NCBI GenBank assembly: GCA_002423325.1
Contig: DIVQ01000202.1
Coordinates: 1-10,697 of the forward strand
DNA: 10,697 nucleotides
Source of the DNA: Anaerolineales bacterium UBA6128
GTDB taxonomy: Bacteria; Chloroflexota; Anaerolineae; UBA1429
Direction: 5' to 3'
Shown here: in pieces, positions 1-8,400 of the stretch
Layout of the letters: each line of letters opens with the position of its first letter
Position numbering within the stretch: the first letter of the stretch is position 1
Notes under the pieces: model-generated
Databases searched by the model: none
What the model saw: only the letters and a program-made list of their open reading frames with translations
What the model was told of the DNA's origin: nothing
Position numbers and translations under genes: made by a program

Positions 1-614
1 CGCAGCGCCTCGCTCCCGCTCGTCCCCCCCCGCAGGTCCAGCCCCTCCAGATAGCTGCTCACCGCCAGCAGGTCGCCCAGCCCCTGCTCGAACAGCGTCC
101 TCAGCGCCTCCGCCAGCGCGTTGATCGCCGGGTCGTCCTCCTCCAGCACATCGCCGAACGCCTGTCGCACCCACCCCGCAAACGCCCCCCCCATGCACGT
201 CCGCCAGACCGTCCCGTCATTCAGCTGGAAGAAGTCCTGCAGACTCGCCTGGTCAGCGATCCGGTCACACCCCGCCAGCACAATCAGCAGCGCGTCCTCG
301 TCTTGGCCCCGCATCAGGTTGCGCAGGCTCGTCAGGCTCCTCTCCGCGCTGTACCAGCCGCGCCGCTGCATCACCGCCAGGTCCGCCCGCTCCTCCGCTG
401 ATCCCGCCTCCGCCCAGACCTCCCCCAGCTCCGCCGCCACCCCGTACGCCAGGCGCACCCTGCGCCCGACCATCCCCAGCGACCGCTCCTCCAGCCCCTC
501 GCCCAGCCTCCGCAGCAGCCCTGCCGGGTACGACGGCAACACCACCCGGTACGTCCCATCCAGCGCCGCCTGCTCCGCGATGAACCCCACCATCGTCTCA
601 CCCAGGAATCTCAT
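1..614 (-). CDS. sspH: SspH-like effector protein, N-terminal part (cut by window edge)
   Basis: Open reading frame starting at ATG 614-612 and staying open for 204 codons to the window edge, so the C-terminus is missing. The start overlaps the sspG stop in an ATGA (611-614), and a GAGGGGG Shine-Dalgarno lies 7 bases upstream. The protein begins MRFLGETMVGFIAEQ and continues with Leu/Arg/Glu-rich helical sequence. An LLIVLAGCDRI stretch near residue 120 is followed by a DFFQL segment. No Walker motif appears in the visible part. By position it is the third gene of the effector module (SspFGH; in Dnd systems DptH, a large HerA/FtsK-like ATPase, holds this place). Whether this protein is a helicase, nuclease or both cannot be seen here. 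The assignment is by synteny, with weak resemblance to DptH-type N-termini. Codons are extremely GC-rich, and two eight-base G runs (24-31, 185-192) lie in the gene. Translational coupling to sspG is likely. Confidence 0.65.
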   Translation of the reverse strand, partial: MRFLGETMVGFIAEQAALDGTYRVVLPSYPAGLLRRLGEGLEERSLGMVGRRVRLAYGVAAELGEVWAEAGSAEERADLAVMQRRGWYSAERSLTSLRNLMRGQDEDALLIVLAGCDRIADQASLQDFFQLNDGTVWRTCMGGAFAGWVRQAFGDVLEEDDPAINALAEALRTLFEQGLGDLLAVSSYLEGLDLRGGTSGSEAL

Positions 615-2254
615 CGCGCCACCCCCTCGTCGCCCTCAGGCGCGTAGATATTCCGCACCATCGAGCAGGCGTCCGACAGCTCCGTCAGAAAGCCCCCCGC
701 TCTGAGGCTGTTCGCCAGCCAGCTCCCGTTGCCCCCTTGCGGCGCCCTCGCCAGCGGCAACCCGCTCCACTGCAGCCCCGCCTGCCAGGCCTCCCCTTCC
801 ACCACAATCCCATAGTGCAGTTGCAGCCGCCTCACAAAGCTATCGTAGGTACAGCGCTCCCCCGGGCGCAACAGCGCCAGCACCAGGTAGCGCAGGATCC
901 CGTCTGTCATCACCAACTTCGCCCCGCGCCCCGTCCGCGGTGCGATCAGCCCCAGCCGCTTCCCCAACGACACGAACAGCTTGTGCCCATACTTGCTGTC
1001 CACCGCACTGTCGACACCCTCAGCAGCGGTGTACCGATCGCGTTCCGTGTCAGCCGCCAAAGCCGGATCCCGCAGCGCCTCGTAGATTATCCGCGCCACC
1101 GCCTGCAGGTTCCGCTGCGCCGCCTGCCGCTCCGCCCTCTGCGCCACCTCCGGCGGCGCCACCATCCACGTATAGCCCAACGGCCAATCTGTCCGTCCCA
1201 CATCCGCATAGCGAGCGCTCTGAGCGCACAGGCTCCGCAATACCTGCAACGCGCAGCCCGTCATCAACAGCTCCACCCGTGACACCGGGTCCAGTACCGC
1301 CTGCAGCACCCGCTTCAGCTCCACCGCGAACAGATACCCCTCCGGCCAGCTCTCCCTCGGACACCACTCCGTCTGCAGCCAGCCCTCTCGGCCCCGCCCC
1401 GCGTTCACGGCCTGGTGGGTGTCCTCGTCCAGGTTTTCAACCCATTCGACCAGCGCGTTGAGCCCGCGCGTGTGCGCCCCATCTAGCGCCGACAAACCCT
1501 CCTCCAGAGCGAGGTGCAACTTGGCCGGATCCATCTCCTCGGTCGTCAAGCACTCGGGGTCAGACGCTCGCAGGCGCCCCGTGAACTCCGCCAGCCCCGC
1601 CGCCGGTGCGCGCAACGCGTTGCACAGCCCCAAGTACAGCAGCTCGCCGCCTTTGGCCAAGAAGTTCCGCTTGATCGGAAAGTAGTCCGCGGAGTCCGCC
1701 AGTACGGAGTCCCAATTCGCCGGGTTGTACTTTCGCGCACGGCTCATGGCCCAAATGGTCTCGCGTGTCAGCAGACTGGACGCGATCGGGAAGAAGGTCT
1801 GCGCGCACCATGTACGATTGGCCCCCGCCCCCTGGTAGCCGCGCAGCAGGTCCTCCAACCAGGCGGCCACCTCCTGGTGGTCTTCGCTCGCCTCGATCTT
1901 GCCCGCCAGACGCGCTGCCAGCGCGCGATATTGCTTCAGGTGCACACCGTGGCGCGTGTCCACCGGCGAGGCCCCCAGGAAGGCCAGCAGCTTGACGTTC
2001 AGCCGGATCGGCGGCCTGTACTGCAGCGGTTCGCCCTCGGGCCAGCCGCTCAGGTACGCCCAATCCGGCAGACTTGTGCGCAGCTCATCGCCCCCCAGCT
2101 TTTTCGGGCAGTGCACCACCGCCAGGAACTCGGCCAAGAATTCCAGCACGCTCTGATCGGAGAAGAATCGCTTCCCGAAGAGTCGTGTAGCTGGGTTATC
2201 CCTGATCTCGGCTGTACCTTGCCAAGGGAACCTCTCTGGAGCCCTGTTCCTCAT
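611..2254 (-). CDS. sspG: SspG-like component of phosphorothioation-linked effector complex
   Basis: A 547-residue protein with no signal peptide, membrane segment or nucleotide-binding motif that I can see. Landmarks are a FFPIASSLLTRETIW stretch at about residues 154-168, NFLAKGGELLYLGLCNALR at 197-215, and a C-terminal region around 455-540 (GERCTYDSFVRRLQLHYGI) that could fold as a winged helix. The start ATG overlaps the sspF stop by four bases (ATGA, 2251-2254), and a GGAGGT Shine-Dalgarno ends 6 bases before it, so translation is probably coupled. The stop in turn overlaps the next start. It is the middle gene of a three-gene block after sspBCD, the position held by SspG (or DptG in Dnd restriction modules). 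The name rests on this context plus a general recollection of the family's conserved segments. No catalytic activity can be assigned. A structural or bridging role in an F-G-H complex is an inference. Confidence 0.7.
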   Translation of the reverse strand: MRNRAPERFPWQGTAEIRDNPATRLFGKRFFSDQSVLEFLAEFLAVVHCPKKLGGDELRTSLPDWAYLSGWPEGEPLQYRPPIRLNVKLLAFLGASPVDTRHGVHLKQYRALAARLAGKIEASEDHQEVAAWLEDLLRGYQGAGANRTWCAQTFFPIASSLLTRETIWAMSRARKYNPANWDSVLADSADYFPIKRNFLAKGGELLYLGLCNALRAPAAGLAEFTGRLRASDPECLTTEEMDPAKLHLALEEGLSALDGAHTRGLNALVEWVENLDEDTHQAVNAGRGREGWLQTEWCPRESWPEGYLFAVELKRVLQAVLDPVSRVELLMTGCALQVLRSLCAQSARYADVGRTDWPLGYTWMVAPPEVAQRAERQAAQRNLQAVARIIYEALRDPALAADTERDRYTAAEGVDSAVDSKYGHKLFVSLGKRLGLIAPRTGRGAKLVMTDGILRYLVLALLRPGERCTYDSFVRRLQLHYGIVVEGEAWQAGLQWSGLPLARAPQGGNGSWLANSLRAGGFLTELSDACSMVRNIYAPEGDEGVAR

Positions 2255-4497
2255 CCCAACACCTCCAGACGCTCGCCCTTCAGGCTGACTTCCAGTCTTC
2301 GGAACCGGCGGTCCGCGCCGATACGCACCAGCTCCAGCACTTGTCCGTCGCCCTCACCGGCGTGTCGACGCAGCAGCTCGGCCCCAAAACGTTCCAGCCG
2401 GTCCGCGTAGAACGGCGCCAGCGCCTGCGCCACCTCGCCCTCGTAACGCCGCCTGGCATAGTCCAAGAAGGGTAAATCGAGCGGCAGCCGCGGCCCCCCG
2501 CCTCGCTCCTCCAGGAACAGCCGCCCGCCGCTCCCCTGGACATCGCGGTGTCCCGGCTCCTCCACCACCCTGAACTCGTCCGCCTTCAGCTTGGCCAACA
2601 CCACCTGCGTGCGCGTCCCCAGCCGGCGCGGCGTCAACGTTAGGTACACCCAGTCGCGGCTCCCCAGGCTGCGCTCCGGCAAGTGCACTCCCGCCAAGTG
2701 CTCCTGCAGCACCTGCAACACCTGGCAGCGTAGCTCCTGCTCCTTGAGCCCTCCCGGCGTGGCCGCCCCCCGCGCCACCTCTACCCAGTCCAGCAGCCGC
2801 GGAGAGCGCAGAAAAGCCCCCACGTAGCGTCGCCGCGCCGCCTCCTCCCAACGGCCGTAGAAAAAGGCCACCCGCCGGCCCTGCCGCCGCGCTGCCGGAC
2901 CACCACGCCGGCGCAGCCCTTCGAACAAGCCCTTTGCCTCCTCCGCCAAGGGCACGGGGACGCCCGAGCCAATCCAAGCCTCGCGCTCAAAGCGCGCATC
3001 CAGCGTCCCCCCCAGCTCCGCCGCCTGCAATTCACGCACCGCGCGCAACTGCTCCGCGCCTGCTGAGGGCCCCTCCCCCTCATCGCCAAAGAACAGGTTA
3101 TGGAACAGCGCCCCCTCTCGCGCCGCCTCGCGTCTCGCCAGCGACATCCCAGCCACCCGTGCGCAGTCCAGGCCGCCCACCAGCGCGTGTGCCAGGTGCC
3201 CCGTCATCTGTCGCAAGGTCAGCCGTACCCCGTACTCGTACAACCGTCGGTATGCCAGTCCCACCCGCTCGAGCAGCACCGCATGGCTTTCGGACGCCAG
3301 CGCCACATTCCGCGCTACGGGGCACCCCCCCTCCAGCCCACACCCCGCGCAGACCTCCCAGTTACCCGCCGCCAGCATGCGCTCCAGCACCTGACAGGCC
3401 ACCGCGATACTGTCCGTTCGGCCCACGTTCAGCAGCGCAAAGCGCCGACCCAGCACCTCGGTCGTCTCGTTGGCCTCCAGCGCCCTCAACAGCTCATTGG
3501 TGATCCCCTCGCGCTCCGCCCCCGCAGCCGCCAACTGCCTGGCGCTCTCCAGCAGCGTCCCCGTGTTCGTCACGATCAGGTACACCGGGCCCGCAGCCGA
3601 GGCCGCCTCGCGCAGCACGCGCGTCCTCTCGTCTTCTGGCCACTCGCTCATATCCTTGAGGATCACCAGCCCCGCCGCCCGCACCTCTACCCGCGCCTGA
3701 GCCGGCATCGCCTCCCCCGTCAGCTCACGATACAACTCCGCCGCCACCGACGTCTTGCCGTCTCCCGCGTTGCCTGTCAGAATCACGTGCCGCCGCTCCT
3801 CCAGCAACCGCCGTTGCACCGCGCCCGTCACTGGGTTCGCCACCCGGATCCGCTCGAACATCGCGCTCCCCGCCTGAGCCTCAGCCATCGCGTGCTCATT
3901 GCCCGCAGATGCGCTCGACAGAGTGTTCAGATAGGCGACAAACGGGTTGAATACAGCCGGTGGCAACGGTCCGGAGGAATAACCTGGTGAGGACTCAGCC
4001 GCCTGGTTCTCGCCATATCCGCCCGACTCGCGCGGACCAAAGACAGTCGACATGAGCTTTTCCTCCACGAGGCGCTTCCCGGCAGGGGTGGTGAGAGCCA
4101 CGAAAACGTCAGCATCGAAATAGCCATAGAGAACGGTGTCGCGTAATCTGCTGCGGGTGAGCCTAGTCTGCTCGTACTCGCGATACTGTGCCTCTGTGCC
4201 TGGTATGAGTACAAGATGCCACGATGCGTCGTGCTGCGAATGGTAGAAGGGGTATTCGAGGAGTCTTCGTTCGGTAGGCCATTCGGGGACGTGACTCTCA
4301 AACAGACGCGCAAAGATCGGCTCAAGCTCATCGAATGTGAACCTGTTACCATGGGCCGGATCGTTCTCCAGGACGGCCGCGCATGCGAGCAGCATCACCC
4401 ACTTGTGGGGGCTTACGCGGCCCGCCCTATCGAAGGCGCGCACACTGGCCAGCAGCGACTGAAGAGACTCTAGGGTGCGGCATTGCTGTTCTTCCAT
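2251..4497 (-). CDS. sspF: SspF-like ATPase with N-terminal sulfur-binding-like domain
   Basis: A 748-residue protein in two clear parts. Residues about 29-155 look like the sulfur-binding domain of phosphorothioate-dependent restriction enzymes: PHKWVMLLA, NRFTFDEL, the YPFYHSQHDASWHL segment at 82-95, and a closing LTTPAGKRLVEEKL helix. A Gly/Ser/Glu linker (155-180) leads to a P-loop ATPase with Walker A GNAGDGKT at 242-249, the same GDGKT-type loop as in DptF/DndF. A sensor-like LIVTNTGTL lies near 307-315, a three-Cys cluster C-x2-C-x5-C at 383/386/392, and LTLRQMTGHLAHAL at about 426-439. The C-terminal 300 residues are Arg/Glu-rich and unrecognised. The start is supported by a GAGAGG Shine-Dalgarno 6 bases upstream. 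It follows sspD after 91 bases and overlaps sspG by four. As first effector gene it probably powers or gates DNA attack according to phosphorothioate status. That role is inferred. Composition changes sharply near 3870, just before the ATPase domain. Confidence 0.8.
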   Translation of the reverse strand: MEEQQCRTLESLQSLLASVRAFDRAGRVSPHKWVMLLACAAVLENDPAHGNRFTFDELEPIFARLFESHVPEWPTERRLLEYPFYHSQHDASWHLVLIPGTEAQYREYEQTRLTRSRLRDTVLYGYFDADVFVALTTPAGKRLVEEKLMSTVFGPRESGGYGENQAAESSPGYSSGPLPPAVFNPFVAYLNTLSSASAGNEHAMAEAQAGSAMFERIRVANPVTGAVQRRLLEERRHVILTGNAGDGKTSVAAELYRELTGEAMPAQARVEVRAAGLVILKDMSEWPEDERTRVLREAASAAGPVYLIVTNTGTLLESARQLAAAGAEREGITNELLRALEANETTEVLGRRFALLNVGRTDSIAVACQVLERMLAAGNWEVCAGCGLEGGCPVARNVALASESHAVLLERVGLAYRRLYEYGVRLTLRQMTGHLAHALVGGLDCARVAGMSLARREAAREGALFHNLFFGDEGEGPSAGAEQLRAVRELQAAELGGTLDARFEREAWIGSGVPVPLAEEAKGLFEGLRRRGGPAARRQGRRVAFFYGRWEEAARRRYVGAFLRSPRLLDWVEVARGAATPGGLKEQELRCQVLQVLQEHLAGVHLPERSLGSRDWVYLTLTPRRLGTRTQVVLAKLKADEFRVVEEPGHRDVQGSGGRLFLEERGGGPRLPLDLPFLDYARRRYEGEVAQALAPFYADRLERFGAELLRRHAGEGDGQVLELVRIGADRRFRRLEVSLKGERLEVLG

Positions 4498-4588
4498 GGA
4501 AGGCCTCTCTCTGATAGGCTACGTTGCGTCCGACCTGTTTCGCGACTCCAGCTAGTGATACGGTCGAACACGGTGCCCCGCGCAACGG
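4498..4588 (-). repeat. Nested inverted repeats in the sspD-sspF gap
   Basis: This is the only intergenic gap in the operon. A perfect 7-base inverted repeat (CGTTGCG at 4522-4528, CGCAACG at 4581-4587) encloses a 5-base one (CGACC at 4531-4535, GGTCG at 4562-4566). The transcript could fold into an imperfect stem-loop just after the sspD stop and before the sspF ribosome binding site. No T-run follows, so it is not a standard intrinsic terminator. I see no convincing promoter. It could attenuate, stabilise mRNA ends, or be chance. Confidence 0.3.
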
Positions 4589-5413
4589 CTATTTACAGGC
4601 TACGCACGGGGACTCGGTCTGGTAAGCCTCCAGCATGCCCCAGAACGCCTCATCGTCGTCTAGCACGTCGACAAGGGCGGCGTTCTTTCGACGCCTACCG
4701 CGCTCGAGAGCCATGCGCTTTTGGTGCTCTGTCTTGATCTCCGCGGTTTTTCCATCATTCCTCAGCTCCTGTAGGCTGAGGTCAGGGATCCAAGTGAACC
4801 GCTTTCCGTCAGCGAGGGTTTTCTCGTAAGACACTGCCTTTTCGAAGAGATCCTTGTGGCGCTCCATAAGGCCAACCCACTCAATCCTCTGCTGGAAGAA
4901 ACAGAAGTAGCAGCCCGATCGGGACCGCCACGAATAGTAGCTGGGGTACCCAAGTCCGCTCTCGATCAGGATCTTGTGAACGTCAGCCCGGGTGATCCCG
5001 TCCTCTTTGAAAGGGTACCGAGTGGTGATGTTGGGCTTTGTGCTGAGATACCCCGCGCGATCCTCGTCGGCTCGAATCGCGATGTAGCTCACCACCGTGT
5101 CGTCGCCCACGTGTTTCTCAAAAGGCTGTAGTTTCAAGTGTTTGGTACACCATCGCATACGGCTTGAAGGCAAGTATCCGCCGTAGATGTCTAGCCAGTG
5201 GTCGAAGTCCCGTCGCTGATCGACTAGCCGCAGGATCGGCTTGCCTAAGTAGGCCTCCACTCTGTCGAGATACTCGTAGGTCTCGGGTAGTTCGTTCCTC
5301 GTATCACAGAAGATGTACTCAGCGTCTGGGATCTGGTCGCGCAGGAAGATAGCCAGGGCGGTGCTGTCCTTGCCGCCCGACAGGCTGATGATGTGCCGAA
5401 CCCGGTCACTCAT
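4589..5413 (-). CDS. sspD: SspD, DndC-like PP-loop sulfurtransferase (PAPS reductase family)
   Basis: A 274-residue enzyme of the phosphoadenosine-phosphosulfate reductase/DndC superfamily. The N-terminal ATP pyrophosphatase PP-loop SGGKDS is at residues 12-17, followed by a typical FCDTRNELPETYEYL stretch (35-49). MRWCTKHLK at 86-94 matches the conserved Cys region of PAPS-reductase-like proteins, and SGCYFCFF (166-173) gives a CxxC. In DndC/SspD the ATP-activating fold and a cysteine-bound Fe-S cluster are used to bring sulfur to the DNA backbone. Cys89, 168, 171, 270 and 273 are the candidates here; the last two form a CVAC just before the C-terminus. The ATG overlaps the sspC stop (ATGAGTGA, 8 bases), and a strong GGAGGA Shine-Dalgarno lies 5 bases upstream. 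Length is normal for a compact member. The neighbourhood (DUF4007, ATPase) argues for SspD rather than assimilatory CysH. Cytoplasmic. Confidence 0.92.
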   Translation of the reverse strand: MSDRVRHIISLSGGKDSTALAIFLRDQIPDAEYIFCDTRNELPETYEYLDRVEAYLGKPILRLVDQRRDFDHWLDIYGGYLPSSRMRWCTKHLKLQPFEKHVGDDTVVSYIAIRADEDRAGYLSTKPNITTRYPFKEDGITRADVHKILIESGLGYPSYYSWRSRSGCYFCFFQQRIEWVGLMERHKDLFEKAVSYEKTLADGKRFTWIPDLSLQELRNDGKTAEIKTEHQKRMALERGRRRKNAALVDVLDDDEAFWGMLEAYQTESPCVACK

Positions 5414-8400
5414 GGCGGTCCTCCGTGGTGGGCGAGCCGCGCTCCATCAGGCTGCGCGCCAACAGCGCCACTGCGGCCAGTTGCGCGTCGTTGTCCAGGC
5501 CTAAGGTCTCAAGCGTGCCTGCCAGCCGTTGTGCAGCCCGCTCCAGCTCCGGCTGGCGCTCGGGTGAGATGCGCAGGAGCTCGCGCTGTTCTGCCCCGCT
5601 TTCATCGGTGATGCCAAGCCGCAGCACGTGCCTGCCCCCGCCAGACCCCTGGGCCAGGGTCACGTCCTCTAGGCGTTGCAACTGCTTGGCCAGGTCGGTG
5701 ACGCCGGCGCGGAAGGCGGTAGCGTCCGAGTCGGTCCAGCTGTGCGGGGGCTTGTTGGCGACGACAGCCGCCACCGACTCCAGCCACTCGCGGTCGGGCA
5801 GGCGCTCGTCGCGCAGGCGCACCAGAAACGAGCGCAGCCTGGCATCGAAGGCGTTAACCTGCACGATGGCGGCGCGCTGGCGGATTTCATCCCGCGCCGG
5901 GGCGAGTTCGGCTGGCAGTTTCAGGGCTGTCAGCAGGTGGTTTTTGGCGCCGTCCAGGCAAAGCGGAAAGGCCTGCTGCAGTTCGAGCAATACGGAACGC
6001 AACTGCTGAAGATAGCCATCCACGGCAACATCGTCATCCAGGTTAACACAATTCAGCGCATCGGGCAACAGCCGGAACAACAAGGCTTGCGGTTCGCGCG
6101 CGGTGAACAGCACTCTGCGCACCGCCTGGGCTGCTGGACTGACCTGCTCGGTCATCTGTGTGTACTTGGGCAGGCGCCTCGCAAAACTTACCAGGAGGCG
6201 CACGGCGTACAGCAGGCTGATCTCGGCCGGCGCCGTCTCGGGCATGAGCAAGTGCACATAGCCGGTGAGGAGTCTAGCACGGCTCTCGCCCATACTGAAG
6301 CGCTGGACTGCGAAGTGCTCAGGGGCGCGCAACAAGCGCTCCAGTTCTGCGATTGCGTACTCCGGAACAAAGGTGCCCTCTTCAAAGAGGGCGATCTCCG
6401 TGCGCCAAGCGAGCAGTGCCGCGATGAGGTAGATGGGCAGCAAGCCTTCGCGGATTCCGAAGGGGGGCACGCGAAGCATGGCATACAGATCCGTGATCGA
6501 GCGCGGTCGCTGTTCTGTTTCAGAGAGAAACTGGTCGATGCAGCTCCAGAGAGGCGCCAGATTCGTCTCGTCAGGCCCCTGTGGCAGCCCCAACGCCCAA
6601 GCTTTTCCAGTCTGATGGTGGAGCCCGCTCGCCTGCAGAACCGAGAGGTAGATGCTCGCTTCGGGAGGATAGCCCGTGAGACCCAGCCTCTGCTCAGCAG
6701 CGTGGTCCAGCATTGCCTCTACCAGGTTGCGTCGTGCACCCGCTACTGCGGATGACAGCTTCTGTCGGTTAACGAGCTCGTTCCTGACGATGGGCGCTGC
6801 GTGACACACCGTGTCGCAGATAGTGGATAGCTCGGCTGCCAGCTCACGCGGAGATGAGAAAGCGCACGCCCGACCCCTCACGATCCAGAGTGAAGAGGCC
6901 CAGCTCGATGAAATGTCGAAGCAGCTGGCCAACGCCCTGCCAAGTCGTTCGCGCGCGGCCAGCTCGCGCGCTGCCAGTTCGCGTCTGGCGACACTATCGC
7001 CCTCAAGGGCGGCCACGTTGGTCCTGACCCAGCTCGCGGCTGCGAGTTCCTCCAGTGCTTCGCGGATTCCTCTAATAGTCCTGGGGATGGCAAACAGGAG
7101 CTGGTCACGACGCGGCTGAGTAAGCTGCGCCGCAAATGCCAGTACCCGAGCTTGGGCTTCGTCCAGTGTGGTGCCTGCAGCCGGCAGCACGAACACAATA
7201 GCGCCGTCCGCGTCCTCCAGAGGCCGCGCAGCTGTCGACTCGAGTTCCTTCTCGTCAACTACCCAAGGGACAAAGTAACGCAACGTGCCCGTCTGGTGTA
7301 GGTGACGCTTTGCCACGAATGGTTTTAGGTACTGCTGATCGCTCAGGATTCGGGCAGTATCCAGGTCCCTTGACTGAGCCAAGCCGCGCTCAAGGCACTC
7401 GTCCAAGTCGATGTCGCTGCCCTGCCAGAGTCCGTAGGCAGACTCGTGCTTCCGCAGAAGGGCGATCTTGCGCGACTCAAGCCGGGCGATCGAGGCCAGT
7501 ATTTCTTCTTTGCTGGTACGCCTGTCGGCCAGTGCGTATACCAGCACATCCTGTGACGCCTTGAGGCTCTGTCTATCGCCCAGGAGGCCCAACAAACCGA
7601 TGCACTTTACCATGGCTGCATCTATTCGAGGGGCGTCGTGAGGCAGGCGGTCGAGCGCCTCCTCGATCTCTGCCCAGCGCTTTCCATGGCCGTGGACGAA
7701 GAGCCCGCTGCCGAGGGCTTCCTGCACATAGTCGTACAGCCTGTCCAGTCTGTAGTGTGGACACTCTTGGGATCCATCGGTCTTGGTTGAGTGCAGGAAC
7801 TCCTGGAATCCGTAAGGTTCGCCCGAACTCAGAAAGGCAAACAGTGAGCGCTCGTTCTGCGCCAGCCTGCTGCCAACCAGCTTGGTGAGGGCCAGCGCGA
7901 CTGTGGGATGTAGTGGCGCGCACGCAGCTAGGATCTCCTCGGCGCGTTCGGTGCCCAACTCGCTGGGCGCAATCCCCAGCTCAATCGCGACCCTGACCTG
8001 CGCGTTGATGCTACCCACCAGATCGCCGATGTCGGGCCGACGAGCAATCGCCTGCCCGATCAGGGACAGAAGCTCGCCGCTCGACTGCACAAAAGGGATA
8101 TCCTGGTATCTGCCCTGCACCGTCTCCCAATCGTTGCGCTGCCTGGTACTCAGAGTCTCGGCGTAGCGGCCAAAGGCCTGGTGTAGCACTGTGACCACAG
8201 CGACTATTGGCTCCTGGGTACGCGCGGCCATCTCCGCCAGCCCCTGCAAGAGCCCCACATCCCCGTCCTGAGGGTGCAGCGCTTCCCACTCCAGCCCCTT
8301 CCCCAATTCGTCATACACCACCACCGCTCCCAAAATGGTCGGGAACGCTTCCCTCACCAGGCGCGCCGTTTCCTCCACCATAGATACTGCAGTCTCCGCC

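Noticed and set aside
1514..2410. 298-codon plus-strand frame opposite sspG, and a similar 296-codon frame at 3100-3990 opposite sspF
   Set aside because: Arg/Pro/Gln/His-rich translations typical of mirror frames. They lie fully within well-supported minus-strand genes.
4543..4551. CGACTCCAG, identical to nine bases of the tRNA-Leu T-arm, as a possible att site
   Set aside because: Nine bases is within chance for a 10-kb GC-rich window, it lies inside the operon, and it does not extend to the tRNA 3' end.
4589..5413. Assimilatory PAPS reductase (CysH) as the identity of the PP-loop gene
   Set aside because: No sulfate-assimilation genes are nearby, and the C-terminal CVAC ending and the DUF4007/ATPase neighbours fit the DNA phosphorothioation branch.
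5676..6755. 359-codon open frame on the plus strand opposite sspC
   Set aside because: Antisense shadow of a GC-rich gene. The translation resembles no family and sspC on the other strand has clear motifs throughout the region.
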